A DNA stretch of 64,000 nt from Climacium dendroides (Eukaryota; Streptophyta; Bryopsida; Hypnales; Climaciaceae), in assembly GCA_950106755.1 (NCBI GenBank), contig OX467082.1, positions 50,796,588 to 50,860,587 of the forward strand, in the 5' to 3' direction. Position numbers and translations under genes: made by a program. Within the stretch, counting starts at the first letter, position 1, and every line of letters starts with the position of its first letter. The notes beneath the pieces are model-generated. The model was not told the origin of the DNA, made no database searches, and saw nothing but the letters and a program-made list of their open reading frames with translations. Positions 26,725 to 39,826 of this stretch are shown piece after piece.

Positions 26725-28918
26725 CACATGGAGTAGCATTGAAGTCCTTGCATTCAATGTGTGCCTATTTTTTGATTCCCCATTAGAGGTTTCGTTGCAT
26801 ATTATTTTGGACCTTTCCCAAATAAATCCAGAACTGGCCATTTGTGCATGAACATGGGGCCATGTTAAAAATTTCAATTACATTTTTTTTTGGTGAGTTT
26901 CACATGGAGTACCATTGAAGACCTTGCATTCAACTTGTGCCTATTTTTTGGTTCCCCATTAGAGCTTTCGTTGCATATTATTTTGGACCTTTCCCAAATA
27001 AATCCATAACTGGCCATTTGTGCATGAACATGGGGCCATGTTAAAAATTTCAATTACATTTTTTTTTGGTGAGTTTCTCATGGAGTACCATTGAAGACCT
27101 TGCATTCAACTTGTGCTTATTTTTTGGTTCCCCATTCGAGCTTTCGATGCATATTTGTTTGGACCTTTCCCAAATAAATCCATAACTGGCCATTTGTGCA
27201 TGAACATGGGGCCATGTAAAAAAATTTCAATTACATTTTTTTTTGGTGAGTTTCACATGGAGTAGCATTGAAGTCCTTGCATTCAATGTGTGCCTATTTT
27301 TTGATTCCCCATTAGAGGTTTCGTTGCATATTATTTTGGACCTTTCCCAAATAAATCCATAACTGGCCATTTGTGCATGAACATGGGGCCATGTTAAAAA
27401 TTTCAATTACATTTTTTTTTGGTGAGTTTCTCATGGAGTACCATTGAAGACCTTGCATTCAACTTGTGCTTATTTTTTGGTTCCCCATTCGAGCTTTCGA
27501 TGCATATTTGTTTGGACCTTTCCCAAATAAATCCATAACTGGCCATTTGTGCATGAACATGGGGCCATGTTAAAAATTTCAATTACATTTTTTTTTGGTG
27601 AGGTTCTCATGGAGTACCATTGAAGACCTTGCATTCAACTTGTGCTTATTTTTTGGTTCCCCATTCGAGCTTTCGATGCATATTTGTTTGGACCTTTCCC
27701 AAATAAATCCATAACTGGCCATTTGTGCATGAACATGGGGCCATGTTAAAAATTTCAATTACATTTTTTTTTGGTGAGGTTCTCATGGAGTACCATTGAA
27801 GACCTTGCATTCAACTTGTGCTTATTTTTTGGTTCCCCATTCGAGCTTTCGATGCATATTTGTTTGGACCTTTCCCAAATAAATCCATAACTGGCCATTT
27901 GTGCATGAACATGGGGCCATGTTAAAAATTTCAATTACATTTTTTTTTGGTGAGTTTCTCATGGAGTACCATTGAAGACCTTGCATTCAACTTGTGCTTA
28001 TTTTTGGATTCCCCATTAGAGCTTTCGTTGCATATTTGTTTGGACCTTTCCCAAATAAATCCATAATTGGCCATTTGTGCATGAACATGAGGCCATGTTA
28101 AAAATTTCAATTACATTTTTTTTTGGTGAGTTTCTCATGGAATACCATTGAAGACCTTGCATTCAACTTGTGCTTATTTTTGGATTCCCCATTAGAGCTT
28201 TCGTTGCATATTTGTTTGGACCTTTCCCAAATAAATCCATAACTGGCCATTTGTGCATGAACATGGGGCCATGTTAAAAATTTCAATTACATTTTTTTTT
28301 GGTGAGTTTCTCATGCACTGCCATTGAAGACCTTGCATTCAACTTGTGCCTATTTTTTGGTTCCCCATTAGAGCTTTCGTTGCTTATTATTTTGGGTCTT
28401 TCCCAAATAAATCCATAACTGGCCATTTGTGCATGAACATGGGGCCATGTTAAAAATTTCAATTACATTTTTTTTTGGTGAGTTTCTCATGGAGTACCAT
28501 TGAAGACCTTGCATTCAACTTGTACTTATTTTTCGGTTCCCCATTTGAGCTTTCGATGCATATTTGTTTGGACCTTTCCCAAATAAATCCATAACTGGCC
28601 ATTTGTGCATGAACATGGGGCCATGTTAAAAATTTCAATTACATTTTTTTTTGGTGAGTTTCTCATGGAGTACCATTGAAGACCTTGCATTCAACTTGTG
28701 CTTATTTTTTGGTTCCCCATTCGAGCTTTCGATGCATATTATTTTGGACCTTTCCCAAATAAATCCATAACTGGCCATTTGTGCATGAACATGGGGCCAT
28801 GTTAAAAATTTCAATTACATTTTTTTTTGGTGAGTTTCTCATGGAGTACCATTGAAGACCTTGCATTCAACTTGTGCTTATTTTTCGGTTCCCCATTCGA
28901 GCTTTCGATGCATATTTG
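26725..28918. repeat. Transition zone of reshuffled monomers with a one-monomer expansion
   Basis: About 12 monomers joining the heterogeneous left section to the regular right section. It holds the last CATGTAAAAAAATTTC length variant (27217). It also holds a run of almost identical CATTCGAGCTTTCGATGC monomers in which the rare GGTGAGGTTCTC tag appears at 27601 and again 176 bases later at 27777. TTTTTGGATTCCCC monomers with CATGAGGCC, a GCACTGCC monomer (28311) with GGGTCTTTCCC, and a TACTTATTTTTCGG monomer follow. Confidence 0.82.
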
Positions 28919-31900
28919 TTTGGACCTTTCCCAAATAAATCCATAACTGGCCATTTGTGCATGAACATGGGGCCATGTTAAAAATTTCAATTACATTTTT
29001 TTTTGGTGAGTTTCTCATGGAGTACCATTGAAGACCTTGCATTCAACTTGTGCTTATTTTTTGGTTCCCCATTCGAGCTTTCGATGCATATTTGTTTGGA
29101 CCTTTCCCAAATAAATCCATAACTGGCCATTTGTGCATGAACATGGGGCCATGTTAAAAATTTCAATTACATTTTTCTTTGGTGAGTTTCACATGGAGTA
29201 CCATTGAAGTCCTTGCATTCAATGTGTGCCTATTTTTTGGTTCCCCATTAGAGCTTTCGTTGCATATTATTTTGGACCTTTCCCAAATAAATCCATAACT
29301 GGCCATTTGTGCATGAACATGGGGCCATGTTAAAAATTTCAATTATATTTTTTTTTGGTGAGTTTCACATGGAGTACCATTGAAGACCTTGGATTCAACT
29401 CTTGCCTATTTTTTGGATCCCCATTAGAGCTTTCGTTGCATATTATTTTGGACCTTTCCCAAATAAATCCATAACTGGCCATTTGTGCATGAACATGGGG
29501 CCATGTTAAAAATTTCAATTACATTTTTTTTTGGTGAGTTTCTCATGGAGTACCATTGAAGACCTTGCATTCAACTTGTGCTTATTTTTGGATTCCCCAT
29601 TAGAGCTTTCGTTGCATATTTGTTTGGACCTTTCCCAAATAAATCCATAATTGGCCATTTGTGCATGAACATGAGGCCATGTTAAAAATTTCAATTACAT
29701 TTTCTTTTGGTGAGTTTCTCATGGAGTACCATTGAAGACCTTGCATTCAACTTGTGCTTATTTTTGGATTCCCCATTAGAGCTTTCGTTGCATATTTGTT
29801 TGGACCTTTCCCAAATAAATCCATAACTGGCCATTTGTGCATGAACATGGGGCCATGTTAAAAATTTCAATTACATTTTTTTTTGGTGAGTTTCTCATGG
29901 AGTACCATTGAAGACCTTGCATTCAACTTGTGCTTATTTTTTGGTTCCCCATTCGAGCTTTCGATGCATATTTGTTTGGACCTTTCCCAAATAAATCCAT
30001 AACTGGCCATTTGTGCATGAACATGGGGCCATGTTAAAAATTTCAATTACATTTTTCTTTGGTGAGTTTCACATGGAGTACCATTGAAGTCCTTGCATTC
30101 AATGTGTGCCTATTTTTTGGTTCCCCATTAGAGCTTTCGTTGCATATTATTTTGGACCTTTCCCAAATAAATCCATAACTGGCCATTTGTGCATGAACAT
30201 GGGGCCATGTTAAAAATTTCAATTATATTTTTTTTTGGTGAGTTTCACATGGAGTACCATTGAAGACCTTGCATTCAACTCTTGCCTATTTTTTGGATCC
30301 CCATTAGAGCTTTCGTTGCATATTATTTTGGACCTTTCCCAAATAAATCCATAACTGGCCATTTGTGCATGAACATGGGGCCATGTTAAAAATTTCAATT
30401 ACATTTTTTTTTGGTGAGTTTCTCATGGAGTACCATTGAAGACCTTGCATTCAACTTGTGCTTATTTTTGGATTCCCCATTAGAGCTTTCGTTGCATATT
30501 TGTTTGGACCTTTCCCAAATAAATCCATAATTGGCCATTTGTGCATGAACATGAGGCCATGTTAAAAATTTCAATTACATTTTTTTTTGGTGAGTTTCTC
30601 ATGGAGTACCATTGAAGACCTTGCATTCAACTTGTGCTTATTTTTGGATTCCCCATTAGAGCTTTCGTTGCATATTTGTTTGGACCTTTCCCAAATAAAT
30701 CCATAACTGGCCATTTGTGCATGAACATGGGGCCATGTTAAAAATTTCAATTACATTTTTTTTTGGTGAGTTTCTCATGGAGTACCATTGAAGACCTTGC
30801 ATTCAACTTGTGCTTATTTTTTGGTTCCCCATTCGAGCTTTCGATGCATATTTGTTTGGACCTTTCCCAAATAAATCCATAACTGGCCATTTGTGCATGA
30901 ACATGGGGCCATGTTAAAAATTTCAATTACATTTTTCTTTGGTGAGTTTCACATGGAGTACCATTGAAGTCCTTGCATTCAATGTGTGCCTATTTTTTGG
31001 TTCCCCATTAGAGCTTTCGTTGCATATTATTTTGGACCTTTCCCAAATAAATCCATAACTGGCCATTTGTGCATGAACATGGGGCCATGTTAAAAATTTC
31101 AATTATATTTTTTTTTGGTGAGTTTCACATGGAGTACCATTGAAGACCTTGCATTCAACTCTTGCCTATTTTTTGGATCCCCATTAGAGCTTTCGTTGCA
31201 TATTATTTTGGACCTTTCCCAAATAAATCCATAACTGGCCATTTGTGCATGAACATGGGGCCATGTTAAAAATTTCAATTACATTTTTTTTTGGTGAGTT
31301 TCTCATGGAGTACCATTGAAGACCTTGCATTCAACTTGTGCTTATTTTTGGATTCCCCATTAGAGCTTTCGTTGCATATTTGTTTGGACCTTTCCCAAAT
31401 AAATCCATAATTGGCCATTTGTGCATGAACATGAGGCCATGTTAAAAATTTCAATTACATTTTTTTTTGGTGAGTTTCTCATGGAGTACCATTGAAGACC
31501 TTGCATTCAACTTGTGCTTATTTTTGGATTCCCCATTAGAGCTTTCGTTGCATATTTGTTTGGACCTTTCCCAAATAAATCCATAACTGGCCATTTGTGC
31601 ATGAACATGGGGCCATGTTAAAAATTTCAATTACATTTTTTTTTGGTGAGTTTCTCATGGAGTACCATTGAAGACCTTGCATTCAACTTGTGCTTATTTT
31701 TTGGTTCCCCATTCGAGCTTTCGATGCATATTTGTTTGGACCTTTCCCAAATAAATCCATAACTGGCCATTTGTGCATGAACATGGGGCCATGTTAAAAA
31801 TTTCAATTACATTTTTCTTTGGTGAGTTTCACATGGAGTACCATTGAAGTCCTTGCATTCAATGTGTGCCTATTTTTTGGTTCCCCATTAGAGCTTTCGT

Positions 31901-34050
31901 TGCATATTATTTTGGACCTTTCCCAAATAAATCCATAACTGGCCATTTGTGCATGAACATGGGGCCATGTTAAAAATTTCAATTATATTTTTTTTTGGTG
32001 AGTTTCACATGGAGTACCATTGAAGACCTTGCATTCAACTCTTGCCTATTTTTTGGATCCCCATTAGAGCTTTCGTTGCATATTATTTTGGACCTTTCCC
32101 AAATAAATCCATAACTGGCCATTTGTGCATGAACATGGGGCCATGTTAAAAATTTCAATTACATTTTTTTTTGGTGAGTTTCTCATGGAGTACCATTGAA
32201 GACCTTGCATTCAACTTGTGCTTATTTTTGGATTCCCCATTAGAGCTTTCGTTGCATATTTGTTTGGACCTTTCCCAAATAAATCCATAATTGGCCATTT
32301 GTGCATGAACATGAGGCCATGTTAAAAATTTCAATTACATTTTTTTTTGGTGAGTTTCTCATGGAGTACCATTGAAGACCTTGCATTCAACTTGTGCTTA
32401 TTTTTGGATTCCCCATTAGAGCTTTCGTTGCATATTTGTTTGGACCTTTCCCAAATAAATCCATAACTGGCCATTTGTGCATGAACATGGGGCCATGTTA
32501 AAAATTTCAATTACATTTTTTTTTGGTGAGTTTCTCATGGAGTACCATTGAAGACCTTGCATTCAACTTGTGCTTATTTTTTGGTTCCCCATTCGAGCTT
32601 TCGATGCATATTTGTTTGGACCTTTCCCAAATAAATCCATAACTGGCCATTTGTGCATGAACATGGGGCCATGTTAAAAATTTCAATTACATTTTTCTTT
32701 GGTGAGTTTCACATGGAGTACCATTGAAGTCCTTGCATTCAATGTGTGCCTATTTTTTGGTTCCCCATTAGAGCTTTCGTTGCATATTATTTTGGACCTT
32801 TCCCAAATAAATCCATAACTGGCCATTTGTGCATGAACATGGGGCCATGTTAAAAATTTCAATTATATTTTTTTTTGGTGAGTTTCACATGGAGTACCAT
32901 TGAAGACCTTGCATTCAACTCTTGCCTATTTTTTGGATCCCCATTAGAGCTTTCGTTGCATATTATTTTGGACCTTTCCCAAATAAATCCATAACTGGCC
33001 ATTTGTGCATGAACATGGGGCCATGTTAAAAATTTCAATTACATTTTTTTTTGGTGAGTTTCTCATGGAGTACCATTGAAGACCTTGCATTCAACTTGTG
33101 CTTATTTTTGGATTCCCCATTAGAGCTTTCGTTGCATATTTGTTTGGACCTTTCCCAAATAAATCCATAATTGGCCATTTGTGCATGAACATGAGGCCAT
33201 GTTAAAAATTTCAATTACATTTTTTTTTGGTGAGTTTCTCATGGAGTACCATTGAAGACCTTGCATTCAACTTGTGCTTATTTTTGGATTCCCCATTAGA
33301 GCTTTCGTTGCATATTTGTTTGGACCTTTCCCAAATAAATCCATAACTGGCCATTTGTGCATGAACATGGGGCCATGTTAAAAATTTCAATTACATTTTT
33401 TTTTGGTGAGTTTCTCATGGAGTACCATTGAAGACCTTGCATTCAACTTGTGCTTATTTTTTGGTTCCCCATTCGAGCTTTCGATGCATATTTGTTTGGA
33501 CCTTTCCCAAATAAATCCATAACTGGCCATTTGTGCATGAACATGGGGCCATGTTAAAAATTTCAATTACATTTTTCTTTGGTGAGTTTCACATGGAGTA
33601 CCATTGAAGTCCTTGCATTCAATGTGTGCCTATTTTTTGGTTCCCCATTAGAGCTTTCGTTGCATATTATTTTGGACCTTTCCCAAATAAATCCATAACT
33701 GGCCATTTGTGCATGAACATGGGGCCATGTTAAAAATTTCAATTATATTTTTTTTTGGTGAGTTTCACATGGAGTACCATTGAAGACCTTGCATTCAACT
33801 CTTGCCTATTTTTTGGATCCCCATTAGAGCTTTCGTTGCATATTATTTTGGACCTTTCCCAAATAAATCCATAACTGGCCATTTGTGCATGAACATGGGG
33901 CCATGTTAAAAATTTCAATTACATTTTTTTTTGGTGAGTTTCTCATGGAGTACCATTGAAGACCTTGCATTCAACTTGTGCTTATTTTTGGATTCCCCAT
34001 TAGAGCTTTCGTTGCATATTTGTTTGGACCTTTCCCAAATAAATCCATAA
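28919..34050. repeat. 5-mer HOR, 880-bp unit, about 5.8 copies
   Basis: The tag ATTTTTCTTT occurs at 29171, 30051, 30931, 31811, 32691 and 33571, each exactly 880 apart. One unit in monomer phase is: 29926-30101 (CATTCGAGC, CGATGC, T5CT3, GAAGTCC); 30102-30277 (ATGTGTGCC, TTAT, AATTATATT, TTTCAC); 30278-30453 (ACTCTTGCC, GGATCC, TTAT); 30454-30629 (GGATTCC, ATAATTGG, GAGGCC); 30630-30805 (GGATTCC, ATAACTGG, GGGGCC). The first unit differs from the rest at a few bases (TTGGATTCAAC, T3CT4). Units 2 to 5 look identical by eye. The right edge is a change from ATAATTGG to ATAACTGG near 34051. Confidence 0.93.
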
Positions 34051-37000
34051 CTGGCCATTTGTGCATGAACATGGGGCCATGTTAAAAATTTCAATTACAT
34101 TTTTCTTTGGTGAGTTTCACATGGAGTACCATTGAAGTCCTTGCATTCAATGTGTGCCTATTTTTTGGTTCCCCATTAGAGCTTTCGTTGCATATTATTT
34201 TGGACCTTTCCCAAATAAATCCATAACTGGCCATTTGTGCATGAACATGGGGCCATGTTAAAAATTTCAATTATATTTTTTTTTGGTGAGTTTCACATGG
34301 AGTACCATTGAAGACCTTGCATTCAACTCTTGCCTATTTTTTGGATCCCCATTAGAGCTTTCGTTGCATATTATTTTGGACCTTTCCCAAATAAATCCAT
34401 AACTGGCCATTTGTGCATGAACATGGGGCCATGTTAAAAATTTCAATTACATTTTTTTTTGGTGAGTTTCTCATGGAGTACCATTGAAGACCTTGCATTC
34501 AACTTGTGCTTATTTTTGGATTCCCCATTAGAGCTTTCGTTGCATATTTGTTTGGACCTTTCCCAAATAAATCCATAATTGGCCATTTGTGCATGAACAT
34601 GAGGCCATGTTAAAAATTTCAATTACATTTTTTTTTGGTGAGTTTCTCATGGAGTACCATTGAAGACCTTGCATTCAACTTGTGCTTATTTTTGGATTCC
34701 CCATTAGAGCTTTCGTTGCATATTTGTTTGGACCTTTCCCAAATAAATCCATAACTGGCCATTTGTGCATGAACATGGGGCCATGTTAAAAATTTCAATT
34801 ACATTTTTTTTTGGTGAGTTTCTCATGCACTGCCATTGAAGACCTTGCATTCAACTTGTGCCTATTTTTTGGTTCCCCATTAGAGCTTTCGTTGCATATT
34901 ATTTTGGGTCTTTCCCAAATAAATCCATAACTGGCCATTTGTGCATGAACATGGGGCCATGTTAAAAATTTCAATTACATTTTTTTTTGGTGAGTTTCTC
35001 ATGGAGTACCATTGAAGACCTTGCATTCAATGTGTACTTATTTTTCGGTTCCCCATTTGAGCTTTCGATGCATATTTGTTTGGACCTTTCCCAAATAAAT
35101 CCATAACTGGCCATTTGTGCATGAACATGGGGCCATGTTAAAAATTTCAATTACATTTTTTTTTGGTGAGTTTCTCATGGAGTACCATTGAAGACCTTGC
35201 ATTCAACTTGTGCTTATTTTTTGGTTCCCCATTCGAGCTTTCGATGCATATTATTTTGGACCTTTCCCAAATAAATCCATAACTGGCCATTTGTGCATGA
35301 ACATGGGGCCATGTTAAAAATTTCAATTACATTTTTTTTTGGTGAGTTTCTCATGGAGTACCATTGAAGACCTTGCATTCAACTTGTGCTTATTTTTCGG
35401 TTCCCCATTCGAGCTTTCGATGCATATTTGTTTGGACCTTTCCCAAATAAATCCATAACTGGCCATTTGTGCATGAACATGGGGCCATGTTAAAAATTTC
35501 AATTACATTTTTCTTTGGTGAGTTTCACATGGAGTACCATTGAAGTCCTTGCATTCAATGTGTGCCTATTTTTTGGTTCCCCATTAGAGCTTTCGTTGCA
35601 TATTATTTTGGACCTTTCCCAAATAAATCCATAACTGGCCATTTGTGCATGAACATGGGGCCATGTTAAAAATTTCAATTATATTTTTTTTTGGTGAGTT
35701 TCACATGGAGTACCATTGAAGACCTTGCATTCAACTCTTGCCTATTTTTTGGATCCCCATTAGAGCTTTCGTTGCATATTATTTTGGACCTTTCCCAAAT
35801 AAATCCATAACTGGCCATTTGTGCATGAACATGGGGCCATGTTAAAAATTTCAATTATATTTTTTTTTGGTGAGTTTCACATGGAGTACCATTGAAGACC
35901 TTGCATTCAACTCTTGCCTATTTTTTGGATCCCCATTAGAGCTTTCGTTGCATATTATTTTGGACCTTTCCCAAATAAATCCATAACTGGCCATTTGTGC
36001 ATGAACATGGGGCCATGTTAAAAATTTCAATTATATTTTTTTTTGGTGAGTTTCACATGGAGTACCATTGAAGACCTTGCATTCAACTCTTGCCTATTTT
36101 TTGGATCCCCATTAGAGCTTTCGTTGCATATTATTTTGGACCTTTCCCAAATAAATCCATAACTGGCCATTTGTGCATGAACATGGGGCCATGTTAAAAA
36201 TTTCAATTACATTTTTTTTTGGTGAGTTTCTCATGGAGTACCATTGAAGACCTTGCATTCAACTTGTGCTTATTTTTGGATTCCCCATTAGAGCTTTCGT
36301 TGCATATTTGTTTGGACCTTTCCCAAATAAATCCATAATTGGCCATTTGTGCATGAACATGAGGCCATGTTAAAAATTTCAATTACATTTTTTTTTGGTG
36401 AGTTTCTCATGGAGTACCATTGAAGACCTTGCATTCAACTTGTGCTTATTTTTGGATTCCCCATTAGAGCTTTCGTTGCATATTTGTTTGGACCTTTCCC
36501 AAATAAATCCATAACTGGCCATTTGTGCATGAACATGGGGCCATGTTAAAAATTTCAATTACATTTTTTTTTGGTGAGTTTCTCATGCACTGCCATTGAA
36601 GACCTTGCATTCAACTTGTGCCTATTTTTTGGTTCCCCATTAGAGCTTTCGTTGCATATTATTTTGGGTCTTTCCCAAATAAATCCATAACTGGCCATTT
36701 GTGCATGAACATGGGGCCATGTTAAAAATTTCAATTACATTTTTTTTCGGTGAGTTTCTCATGGAGTACCATTGAAGACCTTGCATTCAACTTGTACTTA
36801 TTTTTCGGTTCCCCATTTGAGCTTTCGATGCATATTTGTTTGGACCTTTCCCAAATAAATCCATAACTGGCCATTTGTGCATGAACATGGGGCCATGTTA
36901 AAAATTTCAATTACATTTTTTTTTGGTGAGTTTCTCATGGAATACCATTGAAGACCTTGCATTCAACTTGTGCTTATTTTTTGGTTCCCCATTCGAGCTT

Positions 37001-37141
37001 TCGATGCATATTATTTTGGACCTTTCCCAAATAAATCCATAACTGGCCATTTGTGCATGAACATGGGGCCATGTTAAAAATTTCAATTACATTTTTTTTT
37101 GGTGAGTTTCTCATGGAGTACCATTGAAGACCTTGCATTCA
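34051..37141. repeat. Deleted HOR unit and 10-mer duplication, 1760-bp shift
   Basis: The next T5CT3 tag comes at 34099, only 528 after 33571, so one HOR cycle is three monomers instead of five. Beyond it, 34170-35381 matches 35930-37141 at a shift of 1760 (ten monomers). Both copies share GCACTGCC (34823 and 36583) with GGGTCTTTCCC, and a TACTTATTTTTCGG monomer with CATTTGAGC. That cluster is also seen at 28311, which is 37 monomers upstream. Three consecutive ACTCTTGCC / GGATCC monomers at 35733, 35909 and 36085 are a local single-monomer triplication. Confidence 0.87.
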
Positions 37142-39824
37142 GCTTGTGCCTATTTTTTGGATCCCCATTAGAGCTTTCGATGCATATTTGTTTGGACCTT
37201 TCCCAAATAAATCCATAACTGGCCATTTGTGCATGAACATGGAGCCATGTTAAAAATTTCAATTATATTTTTTTTTGGTGAGTTTCACATGGAGTACCAT
37301 TGAAGACCTTGCATTCAACTCTTGCCTATTTTTTGGATCCCCATTAGAGCTTTCGTTGCATATTATTTTGGACCTTTCCCAAATAAATCCATAACTGGCC
37401 ATTTGTGCATGAACATGGGGCCATGTTAAAAATTTCAATTACATTTTTTTTTGGTGAGTTTCTCATGGAGTACCATTGAAGACCTTGCATTCAACTTGTG
37501 CTTATTTTTGGATTCCCCATTAGAGCTTTCGTTGCATATTTGTTTGGACCTTTCCCAAATAAATCCATAATTGGCCATTTGTGCATGAACATGAGGCCAT
37601 GTTAAAAATTTCAATTACATTTTCTTTTGGTGAGTTTCTCATGGAGTACCATTGAAGACCTTGCATTCAACTTGTGCTTATTTTTGGATTCCCCATTAGA
37701 GCTTTCGTTGCATATTTGTTTGGACCTTTCCCAAATAAATCCATAACTGGCCATTTGTGCATGAACATGGGGCCATGTTAAAAATTTCAATTACATTTTT
37801 TTTTGGTGAGTTTCTCATGAACTACCATTGAAGACCTTGCATTCAACTTGTGCCTATTTTTTGGTTCCCCATTAGAGCTTTCGTTGCATATTATTTTGGA
37901 CCTTTCCCAAATAAATCCATAACTGGCCATTTGTGCATGAACATGGGGCCATGTTAAAAATTTCAATTACATTTTTTTTTGGTGAGTTTCTCATGGAGTA
38001 CCATTGAAGACCTTGCATTCAACTTGTGCTTATTTTTTGGTTCCCCATTCGAGCTTTCGATGCATATTTGTTTGGACCTTTCCCAAATAAATCCATAACT
38101 GGCCATTTGTGCATGAACATGGGGCCATGTTAAAAATTTCAATTATATTTTTTTTTGGTGAGTTTCACATGGAGTAGCATTGAAGTCCTTGCATTCAATG
38201 TGTGCCTATTTTTTGATTCCCCATTAGAGGTTTCGTTGCATATTATTTTGGACCTTTCCCAAATAAATCCATAACTGGCCATTTGTGCATGAACATGGGG
38301 CCATGTTAAAAATTTCAATTACATTTTTTTTTGGTGAGTTTCTCATGGAATACCATTGAAGACCTTGCATTCAACTTGTGCTTATTTTTTGGTTCCCCAT
38401 TCGAGCTTTCGATGCATATTATTTTGGACCTTTCCCAAATAAATCCATAACTGGCCATTTGTGCATGAACATGGGGCCATGTTAAAAATTTCAATTACAT
38501 TTTTTTTTGGTGAGTTTCTCATGGAGTACCATTGAAGACCTTGCATTCAGCTTGTGCCTATTTTTTGGATCCCCATTAGAGCTTTCGATGCATATTTGTT
38601 TGGACCTTTCCCAAATAAATCCATAACTGGCCATTTGTGCATGAACATGGAGCCATGTTAAAAATTTCAATTATATTTTTTTTTGGTGAGTTTCACATGG
38701 AGTACCATTGAAGACCTTGCATTCAACTCTTGCCTATTTTTTGGATCCCCATTAGAGCTTTCGTTGCATATTATTTTGGACCTTTCCCAAATAAATCCAT
38801 AACTGGCCATTTGTGCATGAACATGGGGCCATGTTAAAAATTTCAATTACATTTTTTTTTGGTGAGTTTCTCATGGAGTACCATTGAAGACCTTGCATTC
38901 AACTTGTGCTTATTTTTGGATTCCCCATTAGAGCTTTCGTTGCATATTTGTTTGGACCTTTCCCAAATAAATCCATAATTGGCCATTTGTGCATGAACAT
39001 GAGGCCATGTTAAAAATTTCAATTACATTTTCTTTTGGTGAGTTTCTCATGGAGTACCATTGAAGACCTTGCATTCAACTTGTGCTTATTTTTGGATTCC
39101 CCATTAGAGCTTTCGTTGCATATTTGTTTGGACCTTTCCCAAATAAATCCATAACTGGCCATTTGTGCATGAACATGGGGCCATGTTAAAAATTTCAATT
39201 ACATTTTTTTTTGGTGAGTTTCTCATGAACTACCATTGAAGACCTTGCATTCAACTTGTGCCTATTTTTTGGTTCCCCATTAGAGCTTTCGTTGCATATT
39301 ATTTTGGACCTTTCCCAAATAAATCCATAACTGGCCATTTGTGCATGAACATGGGGCCATGTTAAAAATTTCAATTACATTTTTTTTTGGTGAGTTTCTC
39401 ATGGAGTACCATTGAAGACCTTGCATTCAACTTGTGCTTATTTTTTGGTTCCCCATTCGAGCTTTCGATGCATATTTGTTTGGACCTTTCCCAAATAAAT
39501 CCATAACTGGCCATTTGTGCATGAACATGGGGCCATGTTAAAAATTTCAATTATATTTTTTTTTGGTGAGTTTCACATGGAGTAGCATTGAAGTCCTTGC
39601 ATTCAATGTGTGCCTATTTTTTGATTCCCCATTAGAGGTTTCGTTGCATATTATTTTGGACCTTTCCCAAATAAATCCATAACTGGCCATTTGTGCATGA
39701 ACATGGGGCCATGTTAAAAATTTCAATTACATTTTTTTTTGGTGAGTTTCTCATGGAGTACCATTGAAGACCTTGCATTCAACTTGTGCTTATTTTTTGG
39801 TTCCCCATTCGAGCTTTCGATGCA
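36841..39824. repeat. 8-mer HOR, two 1408-bp units
   Basis: The block starting at 36841 recurs at 38249 at a shift of 1408. Tags in both copies are CATTCAGCTTGTGCC (AGCTTG at 37141 and 38549), ACATGGAGCCATG (near 37240 and 38648), T3CT4 after ATGAGGCC, CATGAACTACC, and GAGTAGC with TTTTGATTCCCC and GAGGTTTCG. A third AGCTTG tag at 39957 keeps the 1408 spacing but is followed by a different monomer set. GGAATACC (38348) versus GGAGTACC (39756) is one of the few differences. Confidence 0.87.
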
Positions 39825-39826
39825 TA

